From the IMG/VR virus record IMGVR_UViG_3300048997_000130, positions 1-64,000 of that record: a stretch of 64,000 nt of DNA; one strand, written 5' to 3'. A program made the translations under genes and the position numbers. This document shows positions 1 through 8,872 of the stretch, one piece after another. Source of the stretch: a virus. Within the stretch, counting starts at the first letter, position 1, and every line of letters begins with the position of its first letter. The notes below the pieces were generated by a model. That model did no database searches, had not been told where the DNA came from, and saw only the letters and a program-made list of their open reading frames with translations.

Positions 1-1101
1 AAATATGTTGCCAATACCAATTTCACATTTCAAAAAACATCAATAAAAATCACTACTGATATATTTAACAACATCACATCATCACATCAATTATATATTA
101 ATATTGATAAAATCCAAATTCAAGCTGCATTGAAATGGGGATCGGATAATATAGACATATTAGCAGAAATGCCAACGACGCAATGTCAAGATATATTAGA
201 ATCTGTTCCAAAGGAGTTAGTTAATGAAATTATGCCAGGTACTAAATTGAATGGGCAAACCAAATGGAACGTACATATTGCTTTTGACATGCCTCATAGA
301 ATCAATCCAATTGTTGGAATAAAATTCAACAATGGATGCAAGGTTATAAATGTCCCGGAATCTATTGATATTAAAAATATCAAAAAACCTTTCCCACGAC
401 AAATATATACTAGTACCAAATTGTTGAAAACAATCATGAGCGGCCCTGGAACACCTAACTGGATTCCATTAACATTAGTATCGCCGTTCATCCCAGTAGC
501 AATTAAAACACTGGAAGATCCAGGATTTATGGGACATCGAGGTTTTTTAATTCAAGCGCTGGAAAATTCATTGATACAAGATATTCAAACAGGAAAATTG
601 GTGAGAGGTGGAAGTACTATCACCATGCAATTAGCCAAAAATTTATGGCTCAATCGCAATAAAAATCTCTCCAGGAAATTACAAGAATTAATATTAACTA
701 TTTATCTCGAACAAAATTTAAACAAAGACACTATATTAGAATATTATATGAATATAGTTGAATTCGGACCAAATATTTATGGAATTAAAGACGCCAGTCA
801 TTATTATTTCAATAAACACCCGGCTAATTTATCATTAAGTCAGTCATTATTTTTAGCATCTATTTTGCCAAAACCAAATGGATCATATTTTGACATTAAT
901 GGCATTTTAACTAATGCAAGAATACTATTCATCCGTAGAATAATGAAATCTTTGCTTGATAAAAACCTGATTTCAGAATTTGAATATGAAAAAGGAATCC
1001 GTGAAACACCTGCCTTTAAACAGGCATCTACAGGAAATGATGATATATATCCAACAATGACTTCAGATGATGGTATTGATCCAGCAGCATGGCATCAATA
1101 A
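1..1101 (+). CDS. Peptidoglycan glycosyltransferase (GT51), 5' end outside window
   Basis: The frame is open from base 1, so the gene begins upstream of the window; the TTG at 130 is only an internal codon. The C-terminal two thirds are a glycosyltransferase-51 domain, which polymerises lipid II into glycan strands at the outer face of the inner membrane. Visible motifs are TLEDPGFMGHRGF (catalytic Glu codon at 514-516), GGSTITMQLAKNLWL, a RKLQELILTIYLEQN helix, and NIVEFGPNIYGI. There is no transpeptidase domain. The segment before the domain, with a Cys and a GPGTPNWIPL motif, matches my memory of myxobacterial monofunctional glycosyltransferases. An N-terminal signal or membrane anchor would lie outside the window. 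Phages usually degrade peptidoglycan; a synthase is unusual and points to capture from the host. The family is clear; the biological role is inference. Confidence 0.88.
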   Translation, partial: KYVANTNFTFQKTSIKITTDIFNNITSSHQLYINIDKIQIQAALKWGSDNIDILAEMPTTQCQDILESVPKELVNEIMPGTKLNGQTKWNVHIAFDMPHRINPIVGIKFNNGCKVINVPESIDIKNIKKPFPRQIYTSTKLLKTIMSGPGTPNWIPLTLVSPFIPVAIKTLEDPGFMGHRGFLIQALENSLIQDIQTGKLVRGGSTITMQLAKNLWLNRNKNLSRKLQELILTIYLEQNLNKDTILEYYMNIVEFGPNIYGIKDASHYYFNKHPANLSLSQSLFLASILPKPNGSYFDINGILTNARILFIRRIMKSLLDKNLISEFEYEKGIRETPAFKQASTGNDDIYPTMTSDDGIDPAAWHQ

Positions 1102-1271
1102 TGCTCAATATCAGATGCTTCATAGGAGATTTGCGCAGTTGTCCTACGTGATTCAGGCAACAAATCAACAACTGCTTTATCATATTCGGACCGATTAGTT
1201 ATATCAACTGATAAAGCTCTAGAAGAAGTTAAATATCGATTAAATTTCAGAGTTAACTGCGTTTTCAACAT
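1095..1271 (-). CDS. Small hypothetical protein (58 aa)
   Basis: An ATG-TGA frame of 59 codons fills the gap between the dehydratase gene upstream (stop at 1287) and the convergent glycosyltransferase gene, whose last 7 bases it overlaps. The product begins MLKTQLTLKFNRYL and is mixed in charge, with no recognised domain. No clear Shine-Dalgarno sequence precedes it. It is supported by continuing the direction of the operon and by filling an otherwise empty 185-base gap; it could also be a chance frame. Confidence 0.45.
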   Translation of the reverse strand: MLKTQLTLKFNRYLTSSRALSVDITNRSEYDKAVVDLLPESRRTTAQISYEASDIEHY

Positions 1272-1286
1272 AAACCAAGCAATTTA

Positions 1287-2336
1287 CTAAGAAGCTAACT
1301 TTTGTTCATATGTCAATAAAGAACGGACTGTTCGCTCCAGGCCTTCAGTGAAATATATATCAGGGGTCCACCCCATATTTTTCATCAAAGAACCATCTAA
1401 TGCATATCGCATATCATGCTTTGGACGCGATGGATGATAATCCACCATAGTATAATCCAGTTCTTTCCCGAGAATAGTGGCTACCGATAGAGCAACATCT
1501 AAATTAGATATTTCTTCAATACCTGTTATATTATATTTACCAATCAAATCTGTCCCATCTAAACAAGAACCTTTATTAAGTAAAAAATGAACTGCAGAAG
1601 CAACATTTTGAACATATAAATAATATCGAGAGCTGGATCGCGTCCGAGTGGAATCGGAATGGATTTGTATTGTCTCCCCACGCAAAATTTTTCGAACTAA
1701 TAATGGAATAAATTTTTCAGAATGTTGACGTTCCCCAAATACGTTGGTTGTATGAGTCACTAAAATAGGTAATCCATAAGTATTGGCATAAGCCGTACAT
1801 AAAGCCTCCGAGCCCGCTTTAGAAGCCGCATATGGATTATTAGGATTAAATCTATCCCATTCTTTGAATAACCGAGATTCTGGTGCCGGCCCAAATACTT
1901 CATCAGTAGAAAACACGACAATTTTTCCATCATTACGCAGAGCTCGCAACATATTTTGACGAAAAAAATCAAGCAAGTGAGCGGTTCCGACGACGTTATC
2001 CAATAGGAACCCAACAGGATCTTCAATACTCCTATCAACATGCGATCCAGCAGCAAAATGCACAACATGATCAAAGGGGGTTGAATATACAGACCCACGA
2101 TTAGTTAGAATCTTATCAGCAATTCCTTGATTAATCGATGCTCTTAAATCGTGATGGATGAACTGGACTCGGTTACAATGTTTGGTCCAAGTTTCCATTT
2201 CACTCAGACGATTCAAATCACCTGAAGAATCGAGCCTATCCATACATACTACGTTCCAATCGGTGACTCTCAAAATATAATCAATAAAATGATGTCCAAT
2301 AAATCCAGCACCACCAGTCACAAGGATCTTAGTCAT
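1287..2336 (-). CDS. rmlB: dTDP-glucose 4,6-dehydratase-like SDR (RmlB family)
   Basis: A 349-residue extended short-chain dehydrogenase. The Rossmann motif TGGAGFIGHH is at residues 7-16, the TDE catalytic triplet characteristic of 4,6-dehydratases at 144-146 (STDEVFG), and the YxxxK pair at Tyr169/Lys173. Family members convert dTDP-glucose to the 4-keto-6-deoxy intermediate used for deoxysugars. It starts directly after the TAA of the sugar C-methyltransferase gene, with AAGGA about 12 bases upstream, so the two are co-translated. That neighbour acts on 4-keto-6-deoxysugars in known pathways, which supports a shared route to a branched deoxysugar. The exact substrate nucleotide (dTDP or other) cannot be read from the sequence. 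Confidence 0.85.
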   Translation of the reverse strand: MTKILVTGGAGFIGHHFIDYILRVTDWNVVCMDRLDSSGDLNRLSEMETWTKHCNRVQFIHHDLRASINQGIADKILTNRGSVYSTPFDHVVHFAAGSHVDRSIEDPVGFLLDNVVGTAHLLDFFRQNMLRALRNDGKIVVFSTDEVFGPAPESRLFKEWDRFNPNNPYAASKAGSEALCTAYANTYGLPILVTHTTNVFGERQHSEKFIPLLVRKILRGETIQIHSDSTRTRSSSRYYLYVQNVASAVHFLLNKGSCLDGTDLIGKYNITGIEEISNLDVALSVATILGKELDYTMVDYHPSRPKHDMRYALDGSLMKNMGWTPDIYFTEGLERTVRSLLTYEQKLAS

Positions 2337-3617
2337 TTAAATATTTTCCTTCGATATAACTATCGGATCAGGAATAGGAACGATGAATTTTCCACCATTT
2401 TCTAGATATGCTCGATGATTCCGAATGATTGATTCAGCAAAATTCCAAGCTAAAATCACTACGTAATCAGGTTGTCGTTCATAAATAGCTTGTGGAGAAA
2501 GAACAGGAATAAATTTCCCGGGAGTAAATAAACCTTGTTTTAAAGGTGCGTCTTCTACTATGAAATCAATTACCGAATTATCAAGATCAAATTGATGCAT
2601 TAATGTTGTGACTTTAGCTGGAGCACCATAACCAGCAATTTTATTGCCAACTGATTGAAAACTGGAAAGCAGTTTTCTAAGATTATTCTTTAATTTTGTT
2701 ACTTTCCAACTCAAACGACATATCGGGTTTATTGAATCTTTAGAAGGATTTTGTGGAGTCCATAGTCCCAAATCCGATTCTTTAGTTAATAAATCAAGCA
2801 TGGCTGGAGATTCAACTCTATCTGATCTCCCGACAAATGCGCGCAACGTACCACCATGATTCCGATTAATAGTGGCATCAAATAGTTTCAGTCCAAATCG
2901 TTGGAAGAACGGAACAAATGAACCAATATGATGATAATCTAAATGCTCATGATAAACAGTATCAAACAGAGTTTGATCAATAACAGCAGGCAAATAAGAT
3001 ACTTCGAAAACGAATACACCATCATTAGCTAATAAGATAGATATTCCTTTAACAATATCTATAAGATTATCAATATGAGCAAATACATTATTGGCAACAA
3101 TTAGCTTAGCAGGCCCATGTTGTTCAAGGATTTTTGATGCTAGTCTTTCCGAGAAAAATTCCGGAATAGTCTGAATCCCGGAATCATTAGCTACTTCAGC
3201 AATATTGATTGCAGGATCCACTCCAATACCACGTACACCGTTATCTACGATTGCACGTAAAAATGTTCCGTCATTACTGCCAATTTCAACAACCAAATCA
3301 TTAAGTTGAACACTGTAATCACGAATTAAATCAATTGCATAATTACGGAAATGTTCAATATTAACTGGAGATGTTCCCGATACGTACAAATATTTACGGA
3401 ACAATCGCTCAGGATTAACAACAACCGGTAATTGAACATGGCCGCATCTATGACATGTATTAAGACGTAATGGATAAATATCTTGGATTTGTCCGGATTG
3501 AACAAATTCGGAAGTAACAAATTCATTTGCTAATGGAGTAGGAATTAATTCAAATGCGGTAGTTGTATCGCCACCGCATAAACGACAATCCTGTCGAACG
3601 TAGAAATCAGAAGCCAT
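2337..3617 (-). CDS. NDP-hexose C-methyltransferase-like SAM enzyme
   Basis: A 426-residue protein with the three-part layout of TylCIII/NovU-type sugar C-methyltransferases. An N-terminal zinc-binding element has Cys11/Cys14 and Cys55/Cys58 (CRLCGG, CHRCGH). A class I SAM fold follows, with motif VVEIGSNDGTFL near residues 109-120. The C-terminal domain contains GYGAPAKVTTL and LAWNFAESI. Such enzymes methylate carbon 3 of a 4-keto-6-deoxy sugar nucleotide in the cytoplasm. The start is preceded by GGAG 9 bases upstream. It sits between a glycosyltransferase and the 4,6-dehydratase gene, which fits a branched-sugar pathway. Family assignment is good; the sugar product is unknown. Confidence 0.85.
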   Translation of the reverse strand: MASDFYVRQDCRLCGGDTTTAFELIPTPLANEFVTSEFVQSGQIQDIYPLRLNTCHRCGHVQLPVVVNPERLFRKYLYVSGTSPVNIEHFRNYAIDLIRDYSVQLNDLVVEIGSNDGTFLRAIVDNGVRGIGVDPAINIAEVANDSGIQTIPEFFSERLASKILEQHGPAKLIVANNVFAHIDNLIDIVKGISILLANDGVFVFEVSYLPAVIDQTLFDTVYHEHLDYHHIGSFVPFFQRFGLKLFDATINRNHGGTLRAFVGRSDRVESPAMLDLLTKESDLGLWTPQNPSKDSINPICRLSWKVTKLKNNLRKLLSSFQSVGNKIAGYGAPAKVTTLMHQFDLDNSVIDFIVEDAPLKQGLFTPGKFIPVLSPQAIYERQPDYVVILAWNFAESIIRNHRAYLENGGKFIVPIPDPIVISKENI

Positions 3618-3633
3618 ATTTTACTCCGTGGAA

Positions 3634-4947
3634 TTAAATTGACTTTACTAAACTATCATCCAAGACTTTAATATATCCACCACCACATATAGGACAACAA
3701 TTTTTGAGATACCCGGACAAATCACATCGATCCCCAATCCATCCACAACCTGATCCATCTTTATCCGATGGAACAAATCCATAATGCCCATAACATTGGA
3801 CATTAATAGACTTAATTTTCAAATGCGTCGCAAGTTCATTCTCAATCTTCTGACATATTATCAACCATGAATGTTGATAAGCGAGTTCCGAAGCGCGTTG
3901 ATTTACAGATTCTCTAAAAGAAGAATCTAACAATGCTTGGATGACAGTATCAGAAAATTGTTTGATATTATATTTGACTGGAATTGGAGTTATTGGAATA
4001 TGGTTTCCATAAATATATGGGAGCGCATCAATAGCTGTTGTTATAGGGCATGATCGAGCTGCACAACCTTCCATTAATGTAATTGAAAATCCTTCAGTCC
4101 ACATGACAGTATCACATGAATATGCCATAACTTCAGATTTAGCAATTTCTTCACAGATTTGAGATTTACTGACAGAATCTACAATTTCAACATCATATTG
4201 TTGAAGCCTATTCAATGCTTCAACAATATAATATGCGCGATGTCGTTGTTCTTCAACATCATAATAAATATTGGATTCTGTTCCCGTAAAATGGTTTATC
4301 CAAGGCTTTAAACGATAGAAAACTCGAAGATGAGCATGCGGAACTGCTTTCTTGATTTTCGGCCATTCCTGAAGAAGCCAGTGGAGACCACGATCGGGAG
4401 AAGATGCCCAGATCACTCGACCAGGAACTTTTTGGATTCCAGATTCAAAAAGTGCATCATATCGTTCTGGATCACATCCGTCCGGAATAACAACCCATCG
4501 TATATTATTATGTTCACCATTAATTTGTTGTAATCGCTCCAAATGTGGAACTGAAGGACTAATCATTAAATCATTGAATTGACTATAACCCGCTGCACAA
4601 TGATCGAGATTATTGTTTTGAAAACTAGTGACTCTAAAAACAGTATTAGGTATGTTTTTGAATATCTCAGGATCATTCCAAGAAAAAATGACATCATAAT
4701 TCTGCGAATCCCCTACTAAACCATCATAATCATGACACATTATTTTATGCCATTTAGAAGGCATAACTCCGAGAGCTAATGTATATATATGAACATCATG
4801 TCCAAAATCAGCAAATACCTCAGCAACTCTAAAAAATGCGTATTCAGATCCGGTTAATCCACGTGGATCATCCCATATATTGGAAAAATTAAACCCCATT
4901 TTCCCAGGAATTAATCCATACGGACTATAAACAAAAGCAATTCGCAA
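3634..4947 (-). CDS. Glycosyltransferase, GT4-like (GT-B fold)
   Basis: A 437-residue protein starting MRIAFVYSPYG, the usual first strand of GT-B glycosyltransferases. RVIWASSPDRGLHWLLQEW (about residues 177-195) opens the donor-binding half, and TEGFSITLMEGCAARSCP matches the E-x7-E-like donor loop of family 4 enzymes. The last 50 residues add a Cys pair (CCPICGGG) like a small zinc knuckle, which is not usual for the family. The start is TTG, with AGGAG only 3 bases upstream, right after the stop of the FkbM gene. It probably transfers a sugar made by the neighbouring nucleotide-sugar enzymes; the acceptor (lipid carrier, glycan, virion protein or DNA base) is unknown. Confidence 0.78.
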   Translation of the reverse strand: MRIAFVYSPYGLIPGKMGFNFSNIWDDPRGLTGSEYAFFRVAEVFADFGHDVHIYTLALGVMPSKWHKIMCHDYDGLVGDSQNYDVIFSWNDPEIFKNIPNTVFRVTSFQNNNLDHCAAGYSQFNDLMISPSVPHLERLQQINGEHNNIRWVVIPDGCDPERYDALFESGIQKVPGRVIWASSPDRGLHWLLQEWPKIKKAVPHAHLRVFYRLKPWINHFTGTESNIYYDVEEQRHRAYYIVEALNRLQQYDVEIVDSVSKSQICEEIAKSEVMAYSCDTVMWTEGFSITLMEGCAARSCPITTAIDALPYIYGNHIPITPIPVKYNIKQFSDTVIQALLDSSFRESVNQRASELAYQHSWLIICQKIENELATHLKIKSINVQCYGHYGFVPSDKDGSGCGWIGDRCDLSGYLKNCCPICGGGYIKVLDDSLVKSI

Positions 4948-4953
4948 AGTCTC

Positions 4954-5640
4954 CTACTTTACTATAGGAACATACAAACTATGCGAAACATTACTCACGT
5001 GATAAAGATCCGTGGCTACTTCCATGTAACCTCCAATATCCATCAATAACAACTGGCGGATTTCATCAACAATCGTGGAGCGTCTGAAAACGTGATTTTC
5101 AACCAAAATTTTTGGATGGCATCGTGTGATTAGATTCTTACTATTCTGTAGAATCTCAACTTCAGCACCTTCAACATCCATCTTTATCCAATCAATCACA
5201 GCTCCGGATAATTCTCTATCAGCCCAATCATCTAATCGTTCAACATAAATTTCTGAGCCTGATCGAGTCTCTGAAAATGTTTGATTATCAACATTCAGAT
5301 AACCAGCAGCAGCATATAATCCAGTCTGATAAATTTTGCATTTATCAGACCAACCATTGAGTTCCAAATTTCGACTCAAAATTTCGAATTCAGTTTCTTC
5401 ACCAATCGGCCCTTGTGGAGCCCAGGCCCATACAAATGCAGCTCCTTGACTGAGAGCTGTTAAAGTATATGATCCAAAACAAGCACCGATATCTAAAATC
5501 TTTTCCCCTGTTTGAATATTCCAAAATTTGTTGCGAACGTCTTGTTCATCTTCAAACGTATACCAAGTCGGATGAAGAGGATATCGTTCTTCACAATATA
5601 TTTGGAATGTTTGGTCTTTAAACGAATGATTACGAATCAT
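4954..5640 (-). CDS. FkbM-family methyltransferase (copy 1)
   Basis: A 228-residue class I SAM methyltransferase. The SAM loop is LDIGACFGSYTLTAL and the FkbM signature is IDWIKMDVEGAEVEILQ, followed by a VENHVFRR segment. FkbM proteins O-methylate hydroxyls, often on sugars of lipopolysaccharide or glycolipids. Its ATG overlaps the TGA of the upstream GT2 gene (ATGA). It is clearly paralogous to the gene at 7079-7774: both start MIRN and share a motif of the type VWAW-PQG and a GW-DKC block, so a duplication within the cassette is likely. The two may methylate different positions of the same glycan. Confidence 0.85.
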   Translation of the reverse strand: MIRNHSFKDQTFQIYCEERYPLHPTWYTFEDEQDVRNKFWNIQTGEKILDIGACFGSYTLTALSQGAAFVWAWAPQGPIGEETEFEILSRNLELNGWSDKCKIYQTGLYAAAGYLNVDNQTFSETRSGSEIYVERLDDWADRELSGAVIDWIKMDVEGAEVEILQNSKNLITRCHPKILVENHVFRRSTIVDEIRQLLLMDIGGYMEVATDLYHVSNVSHSLYVPIVK

Positions 5641-6548
5641 TTGGATCTCATCTCATTTATTGAATATGAATTTATCGGATTTATATAATTTTGTGCTCGT
5701 TTAGATTCCCAGATTGAATTGTTGGATTCAATGGGTCGAAGGCGTTTGCAATGAGGAAAAATGGATCTAGGATTAACGATATGTGCTACGTTATGTGGCA
5801 CATTAAAAAATGTTAACTGACGTTGAGTAAAAAGCCGATCTGCTAAATCAGAATCTTGATATCCATGTGATCCGTCTAAATCTTCGTCCCATCCATTAAC
5901 AGAAAGAATATGTTCTAATTTAACACTCTCGTTCTTACCATAAAACAATAAATGATTGATAGGACCATGTGGCATATTTATTTTTGTATCATGTCCGAAT
6001 GCCAAATCAGCATTCAATTGATCTATACCATCAAATTCTTTAAAAATGCTCCACATTAAATCAGTCAACAAATTGGATTTAATATCGTTAATATAAGTAT
6101 CAATTCCATCAAATGAATAATTATCATCATTGACACGATATTGAATAGGACGCATCAATGTTGGGAGTTGAACATATCTATGTGGACTCATCACCACTCC
6201 ATCATTATCAAATGATGAGTGGGTGTTAATATGTTCTGATAGACATGTTGGTGGAAGCCATGTGTAATCAGTCAAAAATAATACGAATTCACAATCCGCT
6301 TGGATTAAACCCGCATTGGCATATTTACAAAATGCATTAATAGGGAATGGATTATTGGACGGTTCAATATGTTTGATAGGAAATGAATAATTCCTTGATT
6401 CTTCTTCAACGATATCTTTACGATAATCATATAATCCATCAGAGATGATTAATTCAAAATCTGTAAAAGATTGCGATGCTAATCCATGACATAACACATC
6501 AAGCCCGCCGACTCGGACAGTCGGCATAATTATCGATATTCGAGGCAT
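5637..6548 (-). CDS. Glycosyltransferase family 2-like
   Basis: A 303-residue GT-A fold protein. It opens with ISIIMPTVRVGGLDVLCHGL and then FELIISDG, the first two strands of family 2 glycosyltransferases. A DYT triplet (LFLTDYTWLPP) takes the place of the usual DxD metal site, and GWDEDLDGSHGYQDSDLADR resembles the acceptor-side (E/D)D motif. It is soluble with no evident membrane segment. The start at 6548 lies 7 bases after the upstream methyltransferase stop and the end overlaps the FkbM gene. It belongs to the glycan cassette; donor and acceptor are unknown. Confidence 0.78.
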   Translation of the reverse strand: MPRISIIMPTVRVGGLDVLCHGLASQSFTDFELIISDGLYDYRKDIVEEESRNYSFPIKHIEPSNNPFPINAFCKYANAGLIQADCEFVLFLTDYTWLPPTCLSEHINTHSSFDNDGVVMSPHRYVQLPTLMRPIQYRVNDDNYSFDGIDTYINDIKSNLLTDLMWSIFKEFDGIDQLNADLAFGHDTKINMPHGPINHLLFYGKNESVKLEHILSVNGWDEDLDGSHGYQDSDLADRLFTQRQLTFFNVPHNVAHIVNPRSIFPHCKRLRPIESNNSIWESKRAQNYINPINSYSINEMRSK

Positions 6549-6554
6549 GATATA

Positions 6555-7082
6555 TTATACCGATTTCGAACAAGTCATAGTCAATTCATAAAATACTTCG
6601 TCACTGTGTATTTTAATACGATTTAAATTCACAAACCCATGAGTCTCAAGGAAAGATATTAGACTGGCTTCAGTAAACCCATGACAATGTTTATCAAATT
6701 GTATTAAATCAGGATTCTCTGGAGCATCAAACCAGTTCCCTTGTTCTCCCCAAATAAGTTCACACAATCGAGCATTGGTCGGATCCTCAATAAATCGACG
6801 TAAAACAACATCCATATCAACTTCGCCAACCATAAGTACGCCAGTTGGCGAAAGAACCCTTCGCATTTCTTGGATCACTGGAATATGGTAAATTGGAGCA
6901 AGATGTAGTAATAAATATCCAGCATAAATTTCATCAGCTGAATTATCTGGAAATGGAATAGGATCAGTACGAGCATCCCAAATAATGTCGCATTTTTTAT
7001 TAATAAGTGGCCATTCTGGAACCACGTCCAAGTTAATCCATCCTTCACGGATGTTTGTGCCACTAGCTAAATTTAATTTCAT
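6555..7082 (-). CDS. SAM-dependent methyltransferase, type 11-like
   Basis: A 175-residue protein with a compact methyltransferase-11 layout: MKLNLASGTNIREGWINLD for SAM binding, DARTDPIPFPDNSADEIYAG for the acidic and motif II region, and EMRRVLSPTGVLMVGEVD for motif III. The first glycine motif is NLASG, typical of small methyltransferases encoded beside glycosyltransferases. Its ATG overlaps the TGA of the second FkbM gene (ATGA), so it is translationally coupled. It probably modifies the glycan built by the cassette; the target atom is not predictable. Confidence 0.78.
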   Translation of the reverse strand: MKLNLASGTNIREGWINLDVVPEWPLINKKCDIIWDARTDPIPFPDNSADEIYAGYLLLHLAPIYHIPVIQEMRRVLSPTGVLMVGEVDMDVVLRRFIEDPTNARLCELIWGEQGNWFDAPENPDLIQFDKHCHGFTEASLISFLETHGFVNLNRIKIHSDEVFYELTMTCSKSV

Positions 7083-7774
7083 TTGGATTTATATAAACTA
7101 TGCGTTACTGCAGCCGTATATGGAATATTACCGACTTCTTGATAATCCAATTCATTCAAAAATTGTCGGACTTCATCAGCAATACTAGCACGTTTGAAAA
7201 TATGGTTTTCAACTTGAATGTTTGGTTTATATTTGAGAATGGTGTTGGCAGCTCCCTTCAATACTTCCACTTCAGCGCCTTCGACGTCCAGTTTCATCCA
7301 ATCTACACGTTGTGAAGTTGAAAGTTCGCGCCCGGCCCATGAATCTAAAGTTTCAACCTTAATAATATTGCCGGCAGTCCTAGCAACAAATTCATCGTCG
7401 ATAGTCGATTGAATGGTTTGATTAACTGTATGTAAATAACCAACAGAACTATAAAGCCCAGTGTTATATACAATGCATTTGTCTCCCCAACCATTTAGAA
7501 TGATGGATTTTTGAAGGACTTCCTGTTCAGTTTCACCCGGATGACCTTGAGGAGACCAAGCCCAAACCATGCCGGCTCCTTGAGCCAAGGCTGTTAAAGC
7601 ATATGATCCGAAAGCCGCTCCGATATCGAGTACATGGGCTCCGGGTTGGATATGCCAAAATGCTTCTTTAATATTAATTTCATCATCAAAACTGGTCCAT
7701 GAAGCATGATTTGGATAAGTTTCTAAACTCCAAATCTGGAAGGATCCACCTCGAAATGAAATATTGCGAATCAT
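7079..7774 (-). CDS. FkbM-family methyltransferase (copy 2)
   Basis: A 231-residue paralog of the gene at 4954-5640. The SAM loop is LDIGAAFGSYALTAL and the signature is VDWMKLDVEGAEVEVLKGAA. The ATG at 7774 is preferred over the upstream TTG at 7780, because the product then begins MIRN like its paralog and the ATG overlaps the preceding stop (ATGA). Compared with copy 1 it has an insert of about ten residues before the WAGRELS segment. It probably O-methylates a sugar hydroxyl. Confidence 0.85.
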   Translation of the reverse strand: MIRNISFRGGSFQIWSLETYPNHASWTSFDDEINIKEAFWHIQPGAHVLDIGAAFGSYALTALAQGAGMVWAWSPQGHPGETEQEVLQKSIILNGWGDKCIVYNTGLYSSVGYLHTVNQTIQSTIDDEFVARTAGNIIKVETLDSWAGRELSTSQRVDWMKLDVEGAEVEVLKGAANTILKYKPNIQVENHIFKRASIADEVRQFLNELDYQEVGNIPYTAAVTHSLYKSK

Positions 7775-8829
7775 ATGCAACTTTCTGGACTATATTTTTG
7801 ATATATTTGTCTTAGATTATCAGCGTTGTGCAACGCCCATGAATAAATCCGTTCCATTCCAGATTTCACATCTATCGCGGGTTGCCATCCTGTTATAGAT
7901 GAAAATTCTCGATGATCAGTCACAAATAGTTTATCTTCGTTCAAACGACCAGGACTAGATTTTTTAGATAATGAATGACCGGCTATTGAAGACAACATAT
8001 TGTAAGCTTCTAAAACCGAAATAGTATTAGGACTCCCACCACCAATATTGAAAACTCGACCAAAAACAGCATCCATACGTGCAAACGATGCAAATACGGC
8101 AGAAGCTACATCTGAACAAAATAACATATCACGAGTCTGATATCCGGTACCTTGTATATCAATTGTCCAATCTAATGCAGCAGAGATACAAAACCAAGTT
8201 AACCAACCATGTCTAGGCCCATGACATGGTGCATCACCATATAGATTGGAACATCTAAGAACAGTGACCGGTAAGCCATAAGACCGAGCATAAGCCATAG
8301 CTAATGCAGATTGAGCCATTTTGGATGCAGCATATGGTTCATCAGGTTCTAAGCGATATCCTTCATGGACACCATGAAAGGATTCAGGCCATTTGTAACG
8401 AATCCCATCTAAATAGCAATCAATAGAGTCTGTGACATAAGGTTTTACGCTCGAAAGCATGACAGTTGGAGTATAAATTTTGGATTGACGCATTATATCC
8501 AAAATCTTTCGAGTGGATTCGACATTGGACACCCAATCATCGGTGGGATCTAATGAAGAATGTGGAATGCCAGTATGTGCTGCAGCATGCAAAATATAAT
8601 CATGTGATTGGATTAATTGTATCCAATCCATATTTGACATTGTCTCAATGCGCTCCTTGATAATTTGGATTTTGGATCCATATTGATGAAGAAGACGCGT
8701 AGCAGTCCAGACATTCCGAAGCTCTTCACAACTATCAACAATTGTGACAATGGCACCATGTGCCATCACTTCATCTACAAAACGAGAACCGATGACTCCA
8801 AGTCCACCGGTGACCAAATATCGATTCAT
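7771..8829 (-). CDS. NAD-dependent epimerase/dehydratase (CDP-tyvelose epimerase-like SDR)
   Basis: An extended SDR of 352 residues from the ATG at 8829, where the Rossmann motif YLVTGGLGVIGSRF starts at once. The longer frame up to 8901 would overlap the 2H phosphoesterase gene and adds no domain. It has a catalytic PYAASKMAQSAL (YxxxK), and the blocks HGWLTWFCISAAL and YQTRDMLFCSDVASAVF, which resemble CDP-paratose/tyvelose 2-epimerases. The end VFNIGGGSPNTISVLEAY is typical of sugar-nucleotide epimerases. The SDR family is certain; the CDP-tyvelose assignment is tentative, and UDP-glucose-4-epimerase-like activity is the alternative. It overlaps the second FkbM gene by 4 bases. Confidence 0.8.
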   Translation of the reverse strand: MNRYLVTGGLGVIGSRFVDEVMAHGAIVTIVDSCEELRNVWTATRLLHQYGSKIQIIKERIETMSNMDWIQLIQSHDYILHAAAHTGIPHSSLDPTDDWVSNVESTRKILDIMRQSKIYTPTVMLSSVKPYVTDSIDCYLDGIRYKWPESFHGVHEGYRLEPDEPYAASKMAQSALAMAYARSYGLPVTVLRCSNLYGDAPCHGPRHGWLTWFCISAALDWTIDIQGTGYQTRDMLFCSDVASAVFASFARMDAVFGRVFNIGGGSPNTISVLEAYNMLSSIAGHSLSKKSSPGRLNEDKLFVTDHREFSSITGWQPAIDVKSGMERIYSWALHNADNLRQIYQKYSPESCI

Positions 8830-8872
8830 ACCAGATATCATGGAATATAGATAGACAATACAGGATTGGAAG

